64,000 bases of DNA from positions 2,418,001 through 2,482,000 of the forward strand of contig JAJTTP010000006.1 in the NCBI GenBank assembly GCA_023313575.1. The letters are read 5' to 3'. Numbering within the stretch: position 1 is the stretch's first letter; each line of letters begins with the position of its first letter. The stretch comes from Eutypella sp. D-1 (Eukaryota; Ascomycota; Sordariomycetes; Xylariales; Diatrypaceae). The position numbers and the translations under genes are program-made. Positions 13,296 to 26,286 of the stretch are shown one piece after another. The notes under the pieces were generated by a model, which had not been told where the DNA came from, made no database searches, and saw nothing but the letters and a program-made list of their open reading frames with translations.

Positions 13296-15577
13296 TGACT
13301 CCAGGGGAGTTGCTTCGTCCTACCCCCGGAAATACTAATGGTGGGGCATACAATGCATCGCTAGATCTCGAGATCGAAGCCGTTGCGGGGGCTATACGGA
13401 GCGGCGTTTACGGGACCGGGGTGTTCGGCTGTGGACTTCTTCGGCCTGGCTTCACCTGACGGTGTGGTGCACGGGTAGACTAAAAGCGATGGTTTGTTTG
13501 CACGGGTGTTAAGGCGTAAACGGAGTCGAGTCAGCCATGCTTGTAAGGTCCAGGTAGTCTTCGGCTTCTCCCTTTTTTTCTCCCTTCATTACTCTAGATT
13601 AGACAGATGTGCTCAAGGCTTATAGCAGTTTCTCCCTGCTTGCTTCATAGTTGCACGCCTACGGACGGACCTTACTTAATACACGAACGACAGATGATGC
13701 TAGGCAAAGGCAATGGATTATTAATTAATTCGTATATGATGAACCCCGTGACGCGCAGCTTGTGCGTGTGCATGCTGCAGCCTCTCGCATATCTATAGCG
13801 CCCGCGATATCCATCGTTTCATCCGGCATACATGTTTACTTAACCGGAGGAGCGCGACAGTATGGATTACCGAGCACGTTTCGAATCCCGGCCCGGCATT
13901 CGGACATTCCGGACTCTCTCTCGTGATTAAACCCGCCGTCCATCAGCAGGACTTGCCGCTCAGGGCAAGCAAGAGCGCGCAAGACAGCCATCCCCACACT
14001 GCCTACTTACGTATTACATAGTATGGATGCATGGCATGGGAGATTTGTTAGCTGCCTGTTACTGCCCACTTTCCAGGCTGAAGCTAAGCAGAGAGACGGA
14101 CATAACAACGCCGACAGCCGTCGCCGTCGGCCGGGGTCTTGCTTTTCGAGGTTAGGTAAGGGGGGTTGGGGGGCGAGAAGGGGGGGGCTATATGACCGAC
14201 TACTATACGAAAGAGGAAGCGCGCTAGAGGCGTGAGCCGACGCCGGAACCGAAGCGCATACAGAAGAGAGAGAGAGGAGCCCACAGGAATCCACAACCCA
14301 CCCACCCCCCTTTTCTTTTCTCGGGTTGCGGGGCCGTCGTCGTACGTATACATGTATGCACGGGTGTAGCAGTCAAAAAGCATGACCGGAGAATTTTGAA
14401 TTTTGGGGGTTTATTATTAAGCAGCGCCCAGTCGATTGCGGGATGGTCAGTCAGTATGTAGTGGTAGTAGGCAGGGGCATAGGAGTGTAGGAGCCGATCA
14501 TAGATTCGATTTACCTACATACCACATAGTCCAGTTACAACAGAGAAAATGAGAAGTAAGAAAAAAGTTGTTTGAATTCTGTTTTATTTGCAACTATGAT
14601 TTCGTGTATATACCTAAGATAGTAGTGTAATACCAGCCCCTAACATTGAATTCAATATATATTGACGTATCATCCTAGTTTATCCGAGTAGCCGGGAACG
14701 ATAGCGAACCCCTTCTCGGTCTTGCCCCAGTTCGATTTCTTCTTCTTCATCTTCTTCGAGAAGCGGAAGGGAGAAAAGGAAGGGAAAGAAAAAAAAATTC
14801 TATACGTACCCTGCTTGTCTTACAAATCCGGAGTGTACGAGTCGCTTTCTGACTACTCTCTAGTCGGGCTGTCGGGCTATCTCGTTACCAATTAGTTAGT
14901 TCACAACCCCCCTGCTCTTGGTCCTATCCCACCGATCTCGAACTTACTAACTAGACAGCTGCTTCATCCGCCCCTGGCCTGCATCTATGGACACTTATGT
15001 GACGGTAAGGGTTCACCGTTCGACGAATGCCTAGTTGCCTAGATAGTCGTAGTAGTAACGACTGGGTAGTAGTAACCTATCTCTGCCTGGCCTGCCCGCA
15101 TTGTATATATGGTTTCCGATGTTTCTCGTTTAGTAGCCCGGAATTCGATGGTCGATGATGATTGATGACCAACCATGTGTGACTCCCCCAACTGATTACT
15201 TCGTAGTATTGTTGACTGTTTGTGGAATCTCATCTCGTCAATTCGTCGTGTCGTGTGCGTCACCGATATAAAGAATTTGCTTTTTGCTGTTTCCCGCTCC
15301 CGCTCCCGGCCGCCACTTGAGAATTCCGGTCATCATCCCATTTTTTTTTTACTTTCTGTTTTAGGTTCAAAATCCCGGACAAGCCCGCTTAACTCCGAGT
15401 CTATCCAACCGTATTCTTGGCGCCAATCCTCCCCCGTATACTTACCCTACTTAGGTATTTGTCTTTGCTTGGGTAGGACTATATCAGACAGGAGTCTCGA
15501 AGGAAGGGGAAAGGCGAAAGTTGCCAAGATATTGCGTCTTTGTCCGTATCGGAGGTTGGCCAATGTTCAATTGAGAC
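13296..15577. other. Intergenic: IES1 3' region and ABC transporter promoter
   Basis: No gene supported. It holds a G-rich/T-rich IES1 3' region, a TTAATTAATT patch near 13720-13730, a run of G at ~14161-14187 and AT-rich sequence at 14550-14670. The open frames here are short and unspliced. No clear drug-response element (TCCGCGGA) was found upstream of the transporter. Confidence 0.5.
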
Positions 15578-18500
15578 ATGTCCAATGAGAACATAGAAAA
15601 GGGCGAGGAAAAGTCCGTAGATGTCGATCCCGTCACCGTCAATTCGGAGCCATCGTCGCCGGTCTCCCGGTACGACGACCCCGAGGATGAGATTAGGAGA
15701 CACGAGGAGAGCGCCGAGAAGCTTGCCGAGAGGGAGGAGCTGAAGCGCTCACAGAGTTACGCGACCGACCTCAGCGTTCTCACCCGGACCACCACCAGGC
15801 AGTCGGCGCCGCCCCCCGCCCCGAAGCCCTGGTACAAGACCCCGAACCCCCTACGATGGGGCTCAATCCCCCCGGTCCCCAAGGAACCTCAGGTTTCGAG
15901 GGAGTACCATGCCGGATTTTTCAGTCGCCTTACCTTCCACTGGATGGCGCCTTTAATGAATGTAAGTAGACCCCGATTGTAGCGCCGGCACGGGTGCTCG
16001 TGCCCGGAGACTCCCGGCCTCTCCCCCCCCTTTTCCCCGCGAATGTTGTGTGGATACTCACACATAAATAGGTCGGGTACAAGCGCCCATTAACGGAGAA
16101 TGATATCTGGAGCGTCAACCCGAACAGGTCGGCCGATATCATGACGGACAAGGCGACGGCCTCGTTCAAGAGGCGAGTGGAGAACGGCGACAAGTACCCC
16201 TTACTCTGGGCGCTGCACGAGACCTTCTTCTTCGAGTTCTGGCTCGGCGGGTTCTGCTCGCTCGTCTCGTCCATATTTCAGGTCATCTCGCCCTTCACCC
16301 TCAGGTACCTCATCCAGTTCGCCCAGGACGCCTGGGACGCCTCACAGAGCGGACAGCCCCCGCCCGCCATAGGCCCGGGCGTCGGCCTCGCCGTTGGCGT
16401 AACCCTGATGCAGGTCTGCCAGAGCCTAGGCATCTCTCACTTCATCTACCGCGGCATGATGATCGGCGGCCAATGCCGCGCGGTCTTGATCAGCTTGGTC
16501 TTCGAGAAGGCGCTCGTGCTCTCCGGACGGGCCAAAGCTGGTGGTAAGCAGGACACAGGGGTTGCCGCGAGAGAGGATGCGGAAGGGGAGAAGAAATCAA
16601 AGAAGGGGATGATGGACCGCATTCTTAGACGAAACGCGAAGGAGCTCGCGAAGGAGCCCGCAAAAGGAGGTGTCATTGGCGACGGCACTGGCTGGAGCAA
16701 CGGCCGTATCGTCAACTTGATGAGCGTCGACACCTATCGCGTTGACCAGGCCTCCGCCCTGTTCCACATGCTCTGGACATCGCCGCTCATTTGCATCATC
16801 ACCCTCGTATTGCTTCTCATAAACCTGTCGTATAGTGCGCTTGCCGGGTTCGCCCTCCTCGTCATCGGCGTGCCGGCGCTAACCAGGGCGATCCGCGGTC
16901 TTTTCCGGCGCCGGACCCGTATCAACAAGATCACGGACCAACGCGTCGGGCTGACCCAAGAGATCCTACAGTCCATCCGATTCGTCAAGTACTTCGGGTG
17001 GGAGAGCGCGTTCAAGAATAGACTCAAGGACGTCCGGAACCGCGAGATCCGCGGCATCCAAGTGCTCCTGGCCATCCGGAACGCGATCAACGCCGTCAGC
17101 ATGTCCCTCCCGATCTACGCCTCCATGCTCTCGTTTATCACCTATTCGCTCACCGACAACAGCCTCGCGCCCGCCGAAGTCTTCTCGTCGCTCGCCCTGT
17201 TCAACGGCCTACGCATGCCGCTGAACCTGCTGCCCCTTGTAATCGGCCAGGTCGTCGACGCCTGGCAGTCCCTCGAGCGCATACAAGAGTTCATGCTATC
17301 CGAGGAGCAGGAAGAGCACGCCGAATTCCAGCCCGACAGCGAGAATGCCGTCAAGACAAGCGATGCCTGCTTTACCTGGGAAAGGGTCCCGTCCCAAGAT
17401 CCCACCGAGTCAGCAGCCTTCGGCACCGGCAAGAAGGGCGACGCCGGAGAGTCGGCCAAGAGAAGCTCAAAGCATGCGAGTCCCCGAGATGCCAAGGCTA
17501 AAGCCGGAGCTGGAACTGGAGCCGCTCCCGGCACCTTAGAGGCAGGTTCAGATGACACAGCGAGCACGCTCGTGGAAGAGCGCGAGCCGTTTAAGCTTCA
17601 GGATATTAACCTCGAGATCGGTCGCAATGAGCTCGTCGCTGTGATCGGCAGCGTCGGCAGCGGAAAGACTTCCCTGCTCGCCGCCCTGGCCGGCGACATG
17701 CGTAAGACTTCGGGCGAGGTCGTGTTTGGCGCCTCCAAGGCGTTCTGTCCGCAATACGCCTGGATTCAGAACGCCACTGTAAGGCAGAATATTATGTTTG
17801 GCAAGGATATGGACCGAGCGTGGTATAAGAAAGTTGTCCAAGCGTAAGTGAAGCCTGGCCTAGGTGGCTAATTGCAAAGTTGTGCTGACAGATGTCTGTG
17901 GCAGGTGTGCGTTACAACAGGATCTCGATATGCTGCCCAATGGTGATGCCACGGAGATCGGCGAAAGAGGTATCACAATATCGGGTGGCCAAAAACAGCG
18001 TTTGAACATCGCGAGGGCCATCTACTTCGACGCCGATATTGTACTAATGGACGACCCCTTAAGTGCCGTGGACGCGCACGTAGGCCGGCATATCTTCGAC
18101 AACGCCATTACTGGACTCCTAAAGGACAAGTGCCGCATCCTCGCGACCCATCAACTATGGGTTCTGAACCGCTGCGACCGGATCATCTGGATGGAGGGTG
18201 GCAAGATACAGGCGGTAGACACCTTCGATAACCTCATGTCGAACCACGAGGGTTTCAAGCAGCTCATGGAAACTACCGCTGTTGAAGATACCAGTGAAAA
18301 GGACGCCGCGGAGGCCGAGGCCAAGCCGGCCGAGGAACAACAAAAGGATAGGAAAAAGAAGAAGCGGGGTCCCGGTCTCATGCAGGCGGAGGAGCGTGCC
18401 GTGTCCAGCGTACCGTGGTCTGTGTACGGTGCCTATGTCCGTGCATCGGGCTCGATGCTGAACGCACCCCTGACTTTCTTCGTCCTGATCCTATCCCAGG

Positions 18501-20332
18501 GAGCCAATATTGTAACAAGCCTTTGGCTTTCGTGGTGGACGTCCAACGCATACGACTTCCCCGACGGTGTGTATATGGGCGTATACGCCGCCCTCGGCAC
18601 AGTGCAAGCGGTCCTGATGTTCACTTTCTCCATCATGCTCACCATGTTCGGCACGACTTCTAGTAAGACGCTGCTGAGGCAGGCTGTGGACAAGACTCTG
18701 CGGGCGCCGATGTCGTTCTTCGACACGACACCGCTGGGCCGGATCACCAACCGCTTCTCCAGGGATGTCGACGTGATGGACAACAACCTGACCGACGCGA
18801 TGAGAATGTACTTCCTCACGCTGGCCATGATCCTGTCCGTCTTCGCTCTCATTATCGCCTACTTCCACTGGTTTGCCCTCGCGCTGGCGCCGCTGACGGT
18901 GATCTTCCTGCTCGCCGCCACGTACTACCGGACCTCAGCGCGCGAGGTGAAGCGTTTCGAGTCGGTGTTGCGGTCCGTCGTGTTCGCTAAGTTCGGCGAG
19001 GGCCTGACAGGAGTGGCATCGATCCGCGCGTACGGGCTGCGGGACCGGTTCGTGGGGGACCTGCGCCGTGCCATCGACAACATGAATGGGGCTTACTACC
19101 TGACCTTCTCGAACCAGCGGTGGCTGTCGGTGCGGCTCGACTCGATCGGGAACCTGCTCGTGTTCACGACGGCGATCCTAGTCGTGACGTCGCGGTTCTC
19201 CGTCAACCCGTCGATCGGCGGTCTGGTGCTCAGCTACATCCTCTCAATCGTGCAGATGCTACAGTTCGCCGTGCGCCAGCTCGCCGAGGTCGAGAACGGC
19301 ATGAACGCCGTCGAGCGCATTGAGTACTACGGCAAGCGGCTCGAGGAGGAGGCGCCGGAGCACACCGTCGAGGTGCCCGCGGCGTGGCCCGAGAAGGGGG
19401 AGATCACATTCGACGGCGTCGAGATGCGGTACCGCGCGGGCCTGCCGCTGGTTCTCCGCGGCCTCGACATGCGCGTCGCGGGCGGGGAGCGGATCGGGAT
19501 CGTAGGCCGCACGGGCGCAGGCAAGAGCTCCATCATGTCGGCGCTCTTCCGCCTCGTCGAGCTCTCCGCCGGCCACATCTACATCGACGGCCGCGATATC
19601 TCCACCCTCGGCCTGCATGACCTACGCTCCCGTCTCTCCATCATCCCCCAGGACCCCACCCTGTTCCGCGGCACCGTGCGCAGTAACCTCGACCCCTTCG
19701 GTGAGCACACTGATCTGGAGCTGTGGTCGGCACTGCGGCAAGCAGACCTAGTGCCGGCGGACGCCAGCGTCGAGGAGGATGGCCAGCGCAATGACACCAC
19801 GACCACCACCACCAACAATAACAGTGGCAAGGACCAGGGGCGAATCCACCTAGACAGCTCAGTGGAAGAGGACGGACTCAACTTCTCGCTAGGGCAACGG
19901 CAGATGATGGCGCTGGCGCGGGCGTTGGTGCGGGGGAGCCGGATTATCGTGTGCGACGAGGCGACGTCGTCGGTAGACGTGGAGACGGACGACAAGATCC
20001 AGGCAACGATCGCCACGGCGTTCCGCGGCCGCACCCTTCTCTGCATCGCGCACCGCCTCCGCACCATCGTCGGCTACGACCGCATCTGCGTCATGGACGC
20101 CGGCGCCATCGCCGAGCTCGGCCCGCCCCTAGAACTCTGGCGGCGCGAGGGCTCCATCTTCAGAAGTATGTGCGACCGCTCCGGCATCCGCGAGGACGAC
20201 ATCCGGCGCGCCGCCGCGGAGTTCGGGCGTGGGCCTGCCGTTCAAGGAGAAGAAGATGATGACGTCGCAAGTGAGAATGCGCCAGGTGTGTCTGGCGCTG
20301 GTTCTGCCGATAAAAAGGAGACGGAGATGTAA
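15578..20332 (+). CDS. ABC transporter, subfamily C (Yor1/MRP-like), full length
   Basis: Membrane exporter of organic anions or drugs. Exons 15578..15961, 16072..17843 and 17905..20332 give 1527 residues with the order TMD1-NBD1-TMD2-NBD2. There is no extra N-terminal TMD0, as in Yor1-type ABCC proteins. NBD1 has Walker A GSVGSGKT (654-661), signature SGGQ (745-748) and Walker B ending LMDDP (Asp767-Asp768), so the usual catalytic Glu is Asp. NBD2 has Walker A GRTGAGKS (1253-1260), signature FSLGQRQ and Walker B IIVCDEATSSVD with Glu1404. This asymmetry is normal for ABCC, where only site 2 hydrolyses efficiently. A Thr/Asn-rich insertion with a duplicated SVEEDG lies just before the NBD2 signature. 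The gene runs convergent with the minus-strand membrane protein. The substrate cannot be told from sequence. Confidence 0.93.
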
Positions 20333-22052
20333 TCACTAGGGGTTGGGTAATAATGAGTATACGCGGAACGTCTATATGGGAGGTTATTCAGGGACGGCTA
20401 ATGTAGATAGGGGGGGAAGGCCGCCTTCTCATTTTTTTTTCTTCGGTTTTTTAGCCCTGGAACTAATTTCGGGGCATCTCGCATAGCATAGACCATACCA
20501 CCGCATCTTGGCATACCTACTAGTAGTACACATATAATGGTAGATGATCACCAGTATATAGCATAGCGTATGTAGTGCAATCACTAATATAGAACATTGA
20601 GAAGAAGAATAGTAAAGAGCTAACAGTGTCTGGATACATACGAAGATAAGTCTATGTGTGCGGAGAGGAGAAGGGGGAGGGAGGCAAGAAAATTCTGGAG
20701 TGGTAGTGTGTTTGTTTTACGGAGAACTCCATGTCGCATATCGATGTTGAGCATCCGAGCCAACCGAAGATAAGAGGGTAATTCCGTGAGATAATCATTC
20801 GTCCCGACTTTTTGTTTATTTACCTACCACCATTGATCACTTACACACGGACCAGAATCGAGGGCAGGGAAACGATGGGAAGGGGGACAGCGCCACCGGA
20901 CCCCAACTCAGCTTATCACACACCCGGATCGCGCAGGCTTCACATGCTTGCTTGGTCAGTTCGCGCGTCTGCAATATCTTGATTTATAAGCTCTTTATCT
21001 ACTTCCCATCCCCCTCACCACTAATACCTATGAAGTTTGTACGGGGAGCAAGTGGTGAGAGTGGCAAGCTCGCCACCGCTTCCCGGGAGCACGACATGTG
21101 GCTCCCCCCCTTTTGTTTCCTTCGGCCGTTGGAGTTATACCGACCGATAACTAAGCAACCCCGACCCCGTCAGCCTGCCTTCCCGCCGGCCCGGGGATAG
21201 ATCCGGCCAACCTCATAGTTAATTAAGGCCTAAATTGGCGGAGGCGGGGAGTTGAGGGTTATTCGCGTTGATGCGCCTACTATATAGGAGAAGAGCGAGG
21301 AGGCGAGGACTCCCTGGAAACTCGCTCTCCTCTGCACTGGATGCATATAGGCGGCTTCGACGTGTGCGAAATTCGCCGCCCCCCTAGCCCCGTTGCCTTG
21401 GCCCGCGCCGCCGTTTAGCTGTCACCTCGCGGTGGTCCCACACCCATAGCGTGGCGGGGGTACGAGAAAGTGCCCGTCGGGAAAAGGCAAGAAGACTGTG
21501 TAGCTGGCTACTGACTATAAGGGGGTTCGTTCGGCTACCCGGCGGGACTACTTAGCTGCGGGATCCCCATCTAGCATGCACGGAGAAAGCCATTAGCTCG
21601 CTGTAAAGACGATCAAGTCGAGTCTCACCCTTGTACATACGACGTACTTACGTACCGCCGGTTGAGAACCACCTCTATATATCGCATCTACCTATGAATC
21701 CGAAGTATATGTCACTTCCCAGATATAGACGATACCTACCACTTACCTACCCAGCAAGCACAGCGCTTTCCCGCCTGTCGATCTGCGTACGTGACACGGC
21801 ATGAGTCCTTACGGTAAGGTAGGTAGAACGGTACGGTAAAACGAGGACCTGCGCGCGCACCACACCGCAGCCACGAGCCAGCTGCAAGCCCCAAAGCCCC
21901 GTGGCTCAAGGACACATCGAAGCCACCACCACAGCATTTCCGCCCGCTGGGGGAATATAGGTGGGATGGGCTGGCTGGTTGGGCTATGCACATATGGACC
22001 GTGCAGTGAAAGGGCGATGCAGTGCGAGGTGAAGCGAGGCGAGGCGATGCGC

Positions 22053-22084
22053 GACGTGACGTGACGTGACGGGACGGGATGGGA
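22053..22084. repeat. Tandem GTGAC/GACGT repeat
   Basis: Three GACGT-TGACG units followed by degenerating GACGG, GGGAC and GGGAT units. TGACGT is also the CRE/bZIP half-site core, so the tract concentrates several possible bZIP sites; whether it works as such is unknown. Confidence 0.7.
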
Positions 22085-22134
22085 TGCCGTGCGACTTAGG
22101 ACGCGGCAGCGCGCGGGATCTGCCTTCTGTCTAA

Positions 22135-22161
22135 CTCATTCACTCACTCACTCACTCACTC
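22135..22161. repeat. (CTCA)n microsatellite
   Basis: CTCATTCACTCACT followed by further CACT units, about six tetranucleotide copies. Located ~50 bp after the GACGT repeat. Confidence 0.85.
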
Positions 22162-23057
22162 CAAAGACTTGGCCTGGAAACATACCAAGGCGGGGGTGGG
22201 GGAGGAGGCTTGCTCTGATTTCTTTCTATGTCAGATGGCGACGGGCACAGTTGAACTGGTCCATCATGCAGTCTGTAGAGACCGGGCAAAGGCAAACCCC
22301 CACGCGTTCCGATGAAAGTACTTGAACCAGACTGAGAGCGTTAGCCACCGAGTTTCCATGTATCGATTCTCGAACGGTTGTACATGGGCGGGTTGTACGT
22401 GACGCGCATGATACATCCCGTTTCATGAGGGGGCACACGCCTTCATCGTACAGATAGATTTCTTGTGTACCAGGAACCTCATTTGCGCCACGAGGACGGG
22501 CATAGTGGGATACGCGAATGTGTAACCAGACAAGGCCAGCCCACCCAATCAATGAAGAGGTATGAATGGGTGTTCGGAATGCAAATGGTATTCGATTAGT
22601 TAGATATAAGGCGGTAGAGAGAACTATGTACATCCGCGACGACGCCTCGATATCTCCGTCGTGGAAAAAAAAACAGGAATCGGCTCATGACAAGATACGT
22701 GAATGTCTTGGCAACAATCCCGATTAGATTGGTCCCCTAAACGCCTCGTGAAACTCCGGACCCGATGATGGTGTCGATAGCTGTTTATACAAAGTCCAGC
22801 ATCGTCTAGGCGGCCGACATGCGATGTTCTATTCAGAAAGGCCGACTCAATCACCGGCCAGTCCTCCCAGAGTCCTTCCAGAAATACAGTCATGCAGTGG
22901 AGCCTCGGAGTTAGCATGCTGGATAATAATGGTTCCATCACAGCTAATACGGTTCCTTTTATAACTCTCAAACACTCCATTCGTACGGGAAGTCGCGATA
23001 CCCAATAACATCATTAAAAAAACAGGTCTCAGTCCTACGTAAAACACCCAGGACCGG

Positions 23058-24248
23058 TTATTGTCGGGGAGGAAATTGGTCGGGTTGATCGGCCAGCAAG
23101 TCATCGAGGAAGGCACTGGGGGCCCGTTGACTTGTAGGTCGATTTAAGTTTACGGTGCTTGAACTCAAATTGCGTCGCGCCGGCTCGGCCCGGGGCGTTA
23201 GCGAGGGAGAGTCAGGGGGACTGTGTCCGACGGCCCGTGGGTGGCCGCGCGAGTCGGGGCGCAAATTAGTCAAACTGATAGAATGGGTATGACCGGCTTG
23301 CTGGGACGCGGCACCGGCGGCATAGAAACCAGAGGGTAAGAAGCGAGAGTCGCGGTTGCTGGCGCTGTTCGCGCCAGGCGCGGTTGGGGAGAAGAAAAGG
23401 TTCGTCTGACTAGGAGTTGAAGAGGGGATAGGCCCGCGCTGGGTTCTCCGTACGCCACGGCCAGCGCTACCATTTACCGAGGGTGACGACCCGTGTTCAT
23501 TATCCTTATAGAAGGGAGCGACGGGCGGAGCAAACGAGAGCTTGTCATTAGACATAGATTGAGCCAGAGCCGCCCGTTTGACGGACCGGTGAAGTTGGCA
23601 GGCGACGACCGCGCGCCATATCAAAACAGCAATGCCGAAAGCGCCGAGAATGGCGCCAACAGCAATGAAGAAAGTTCCTTCGGGCACGTGGCTCGGCTTC
23701 ATGAACGGGGCGTTCTCGGTCGGGGGAACTGATGCTGGGGGGTAACTGTACTGGCCGTCGAGGGTTGGAAGAGCAGGTACACTTCCGGACCGCGTCGTGG
23801 ATGTGATAGGAGGGGCTGTCTCCCGGGTTGACGACTCCGTCTCGCCAGTTTCCGTAGCGGTACTCTCCGCAGTACTCTCATCAGTAGTAGTAGGGGAGTC
23901 CGTAGGTGTGGTCTCTTCAGTGGTCTCCCGGGTGGTCTCGCCGGTAGTCCTCTCCGTGGTTCTTTCAGTGGTGGTTGCCTCAGTTGCGTCATCAGTGGTG
24001 GTCTGGTCATCATCATTATCGGTGGTGGGAGTAGTTTGGGCATTCCCATCGGTAGCGGTAGTTCCATCATCGGTTGCGTCAGTTGGTGAAGGGCGATCAG
24101 TATCGGTGTTCCCACCGTCGGTAGGAGCGGGAGTGTTGTTGTTGTCATCATCCGTAGTTTGTTGGGCGACGACGGTGGTGGCCAAAAAGAATAAAGCGAA
24201 AGCGCATAAAAGCAAGTAGCGCTTTATAGAAAGCGGTTGGCGACGCAT
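23058..24248 (-). CDS. Single-pass membrane protein with Thr/Asp-rich ectodomain (Csi2/YNL058C-like)
   Basis: Uninterrupted frame of 396 residues with ATG at 24248. Residues 1-28 form a signal peptide (basic start, hydrophobic core, cleavage near VVA-QQ). Residues 30-150 are almost only Thr, Glu, Asp, Asn, Gly and Ser, with ETT/RTT repeats, probably heavily O-glycosylated. [20 protein letters not shown] segment leads into one transmembrane helix (191-216), then a basic HRSVKRAA and a ~180-residue Ser/Pro-rich cytoplasmic tail ending [15 protein letters not shown]. This architecture and the juxtamembrane motif fit fungal vacuolar/plasma-membrane proteins related to yeast Csi2 and YNL058C, linked to chitin synthesis. 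The function is inferred from the family only. It could instead be an unrelated mucin-like wall sensor. Confidence 0.6.
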   Translation of the reverse strand: MRRQPLSIKRYLLLCAFALFFLATTVVAQQTTDDDNNNTPAPTDGGNTDTDRPSPTDATDDGTTATDGNAQTTPTTDNDDDQTTTDDATEATTTERTTERTTGETTRETTEETTPTDSPTTTDESTAESTATETGETESSTRETAPPITSTTRSGSVPALPTLDGQYSYPPASVPPTENAPFMKPSHVPEGTFFIAVGAILGAFGIAVLIWRAVVACQLHRSVKRAALAQSMSNDKLSFAPPVAPFYKDNEHGSSPSVNGSAGRGVRRTQRGPIPSSTPSQTNLFFSPTAPGANSASNRDSRFLPSGFYAAGAASQQAGHTHSISLTNLRPDSRGHPRAVGHSPPDSPSLTPRAEPARRNLSSSTVNLNRPTSQRAPSAFLDDLLADQPDQFPPRQ

Positions 24249-26286
24249 GTTGGGCGAAATATATTGGTAAGTATAGGGTAAAGCGAAGGTGATGTTTTTA
24301 TGTAAAGAATGTGATATGCGATGAGGTGGGATGAAGTGAGGTGAGGTGAGGTGAGGTGAGAATAGAATTTAGTGGGAGTGGGAGTGAGAGTGTGAGAAGA
24401 GATCAAGAGATCAAGAACAAGGAGTTGTTAGTTAAAGAAGGATTGGATAAGAGGGATTGTCGCGATTAGTACCAAAAGAGGGATGGGATAATATGTCGTT
24501 CAGTTGTTGGACTAATTATTCCAAGGAGAAGAGAGAAAAAATAAAAGAGACCCCAGAAAGAATCACATCAATTTGCGTCGAACAAAAAAAAAAGCCGTAG
24601 ATTCGATTTCAATTCCGCATTGTTATTTCGTACGTGGTGGTTTCGTCTAGTAAGTCCCGAGTCTGGGTGTAGTTTGAAGGTCTGAACACGGGCCTTGCTT
24701 GTCCCTCCAGTTCCCTACATCCACACAATAAATATAACTAGGCTGGGTACGTAATTAGAAAGAATACTTAAACAGTATGTACTTAGGTAGTTATATTAAA
24801 CTTGGAAGAGGAGTGAAAACGAGTGATCCTAAGCTACTTAGGCCTAGGTAGATACTACAGACATGCAATAAAGATGGTGATGAGGTTTACGTTCTTGGAT
24901 TCGGCTAAACTGGTTGGACTGACTGAGGGAGGTTTCTACATAAAAGTTGATTGCAAAGGGAAAAAAGGAAGGGAAAGGACCCAGCCAGCCCCGGGGTCGG
25001 GGTCCTGGAGTGGATTCTCGGATTCTCTCTCTCTGGGGGGTTTTTCTCTGGGGGGTGGTCTCTGGACCATCCATTAAACAAGATCCTGCAGATGAGTTCC
25101 AGGTTTTATGTACATCAGAATACTTATGTGCGCGTCGCGCAGGTGTCTTATTATGTAGGTGATTGAGGGGGCGATGGGGGCCGAGCGAGCGCGAGGGAAT
25201 GGCAGCTCTTGTACATCCAGGTACCCCTTCTTCTTTTTTCTAAGATTTTCAGGCTGTCAGGTACAACAAGCCTCCCTCAAGTGCTGCTAACCAACATGGT
25301 AACCATCTGGACTTTGTACCTACCTGAAATAGTTTTTTTTTTCATCCCGTGTTCATTCTCCGTTAGTGGCCTCCCCAGTCCTTTCTCCAGCCCTTACCAG
25401 CATGAGCGACAGGACCACAGGAGCAGATATGTATTACCCTAGTGGCGGGTCTAGACTATTTTAGGCTACAGACCCAAAGGGTCTAGTCTTGAGTAGTAAC
25501 TCTTCTAACCCTGCAAGATTATATTAGAAGATACGGAAGCTGATGACGACGAGCACTAGGGTATAAGTCTCTAAGGTAGCCCGGGAAGACACAAAAGGAG
25601 AAACAAAGAAAAAAAAAAAGGCTCGAAATTTTAGAAATTCGTCATACCTCCAGCACGCCCCCAACACGCCTCCAGCAGGCTGGGGCCAGATAGCGGCGGC
25701 CAGCCGACTTCATCAATCTGGCAGGTATGCAGGTATGCAGGGCTTGCAGGCGCGCGCAGCAGTGCATCAGCGCAGTGGCCGCAGTGGCACGATGATACAA
25801 CGGCCACCAATGATGGGGCCGCTGGGACCGTACTGATGACATCTGAACACCCTCCACTTCGTGCATACGATATATACGATATGGATACCTACTCACCAAA
25901 AAGGCACCTAGGCTATTTATTGAAAAGAGAGAGGTACGGATATAACTCGTATACAGCCCTGATTATATAGGAATGCATTTACTACATACATGTAGGTACC
26001 TGGGTGTGGATATGGTGTGGGTGTACCTCAGCTTCCACGCCAGATTGTGGCTGTGTGGCTGACGACATCGTATCGAGGGGTTAGCAATTGAAACAACCTT
26101 AGCCGTCGATTCCGACTGGTCTTATTAGTTGTAGCGCGGCCACGGCACATCTGCAGCAATTAGGCACTACTAAAGAGCACCCGGCGATACTGTAGCCATA
26201 CGACATAGAAGAATTGATACCAAGGAGTCAAGGACCAAAGAGTCAAGGACTGAGGTGGTCTATATGCTGAGATGCCCCGCCCTATA
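24249..26286. other. Intergenic: promoter of Csi2-like gene and 3' region of the STAND-like gene
   Basis: No supported gene. Immediately upstream of the Csi2-like start is a GAGGT microsatellite (24336-24360) and a GGGAGT-rich tract (24371-24395). Farther on there are A-rich runs and a GA/CT-rich patch at 24950-25060. Open frames at 24823-25166 overlap one another in three phases and look like low-complexity shadows. Confidence 0.5.
24336..24360. repeat. (GTGAG)n microsatellite
   Basis: Five GTGAG units 90-110 bp upstream of the minus-strand start at 24248, probably within the promoter or leader of that gene. Confidence 0.85.

Larger units (their letters stand above)
20333..23057. other. Intergenic between convergent ABC transporter and Csi2-like gene
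   Basis: No supported gene in 2.7 kb. GC-rich islands lie at 21170-21560 and 21850-22100. Short tandem repeats at 22053-22084 and 22135-22161 are listed separately. Minus-strand open frames at 22226-23116 have no motif and overlap the likely 3' UTR of the Csi2-like gene. Confidence 0.5.

Noticed and set aside
13870..13915. GTTTCGAATCCCGG resembling a tRNA T arm
   Set aside because: Neither a T stem nor a matching acceptor stem can be formed.
17142..20067. Antisense frames of 97-162 codons across the ABC transporter
   Set aside because: Mirror frames of strongly GC3-biased exons, no independent features.
22226..23116. Three overlapping minus-strand frames downstream of the Csi2-like gene
   Set aside because: They overlap in different phases, show no domain and lie where the 3' UTR is expected.
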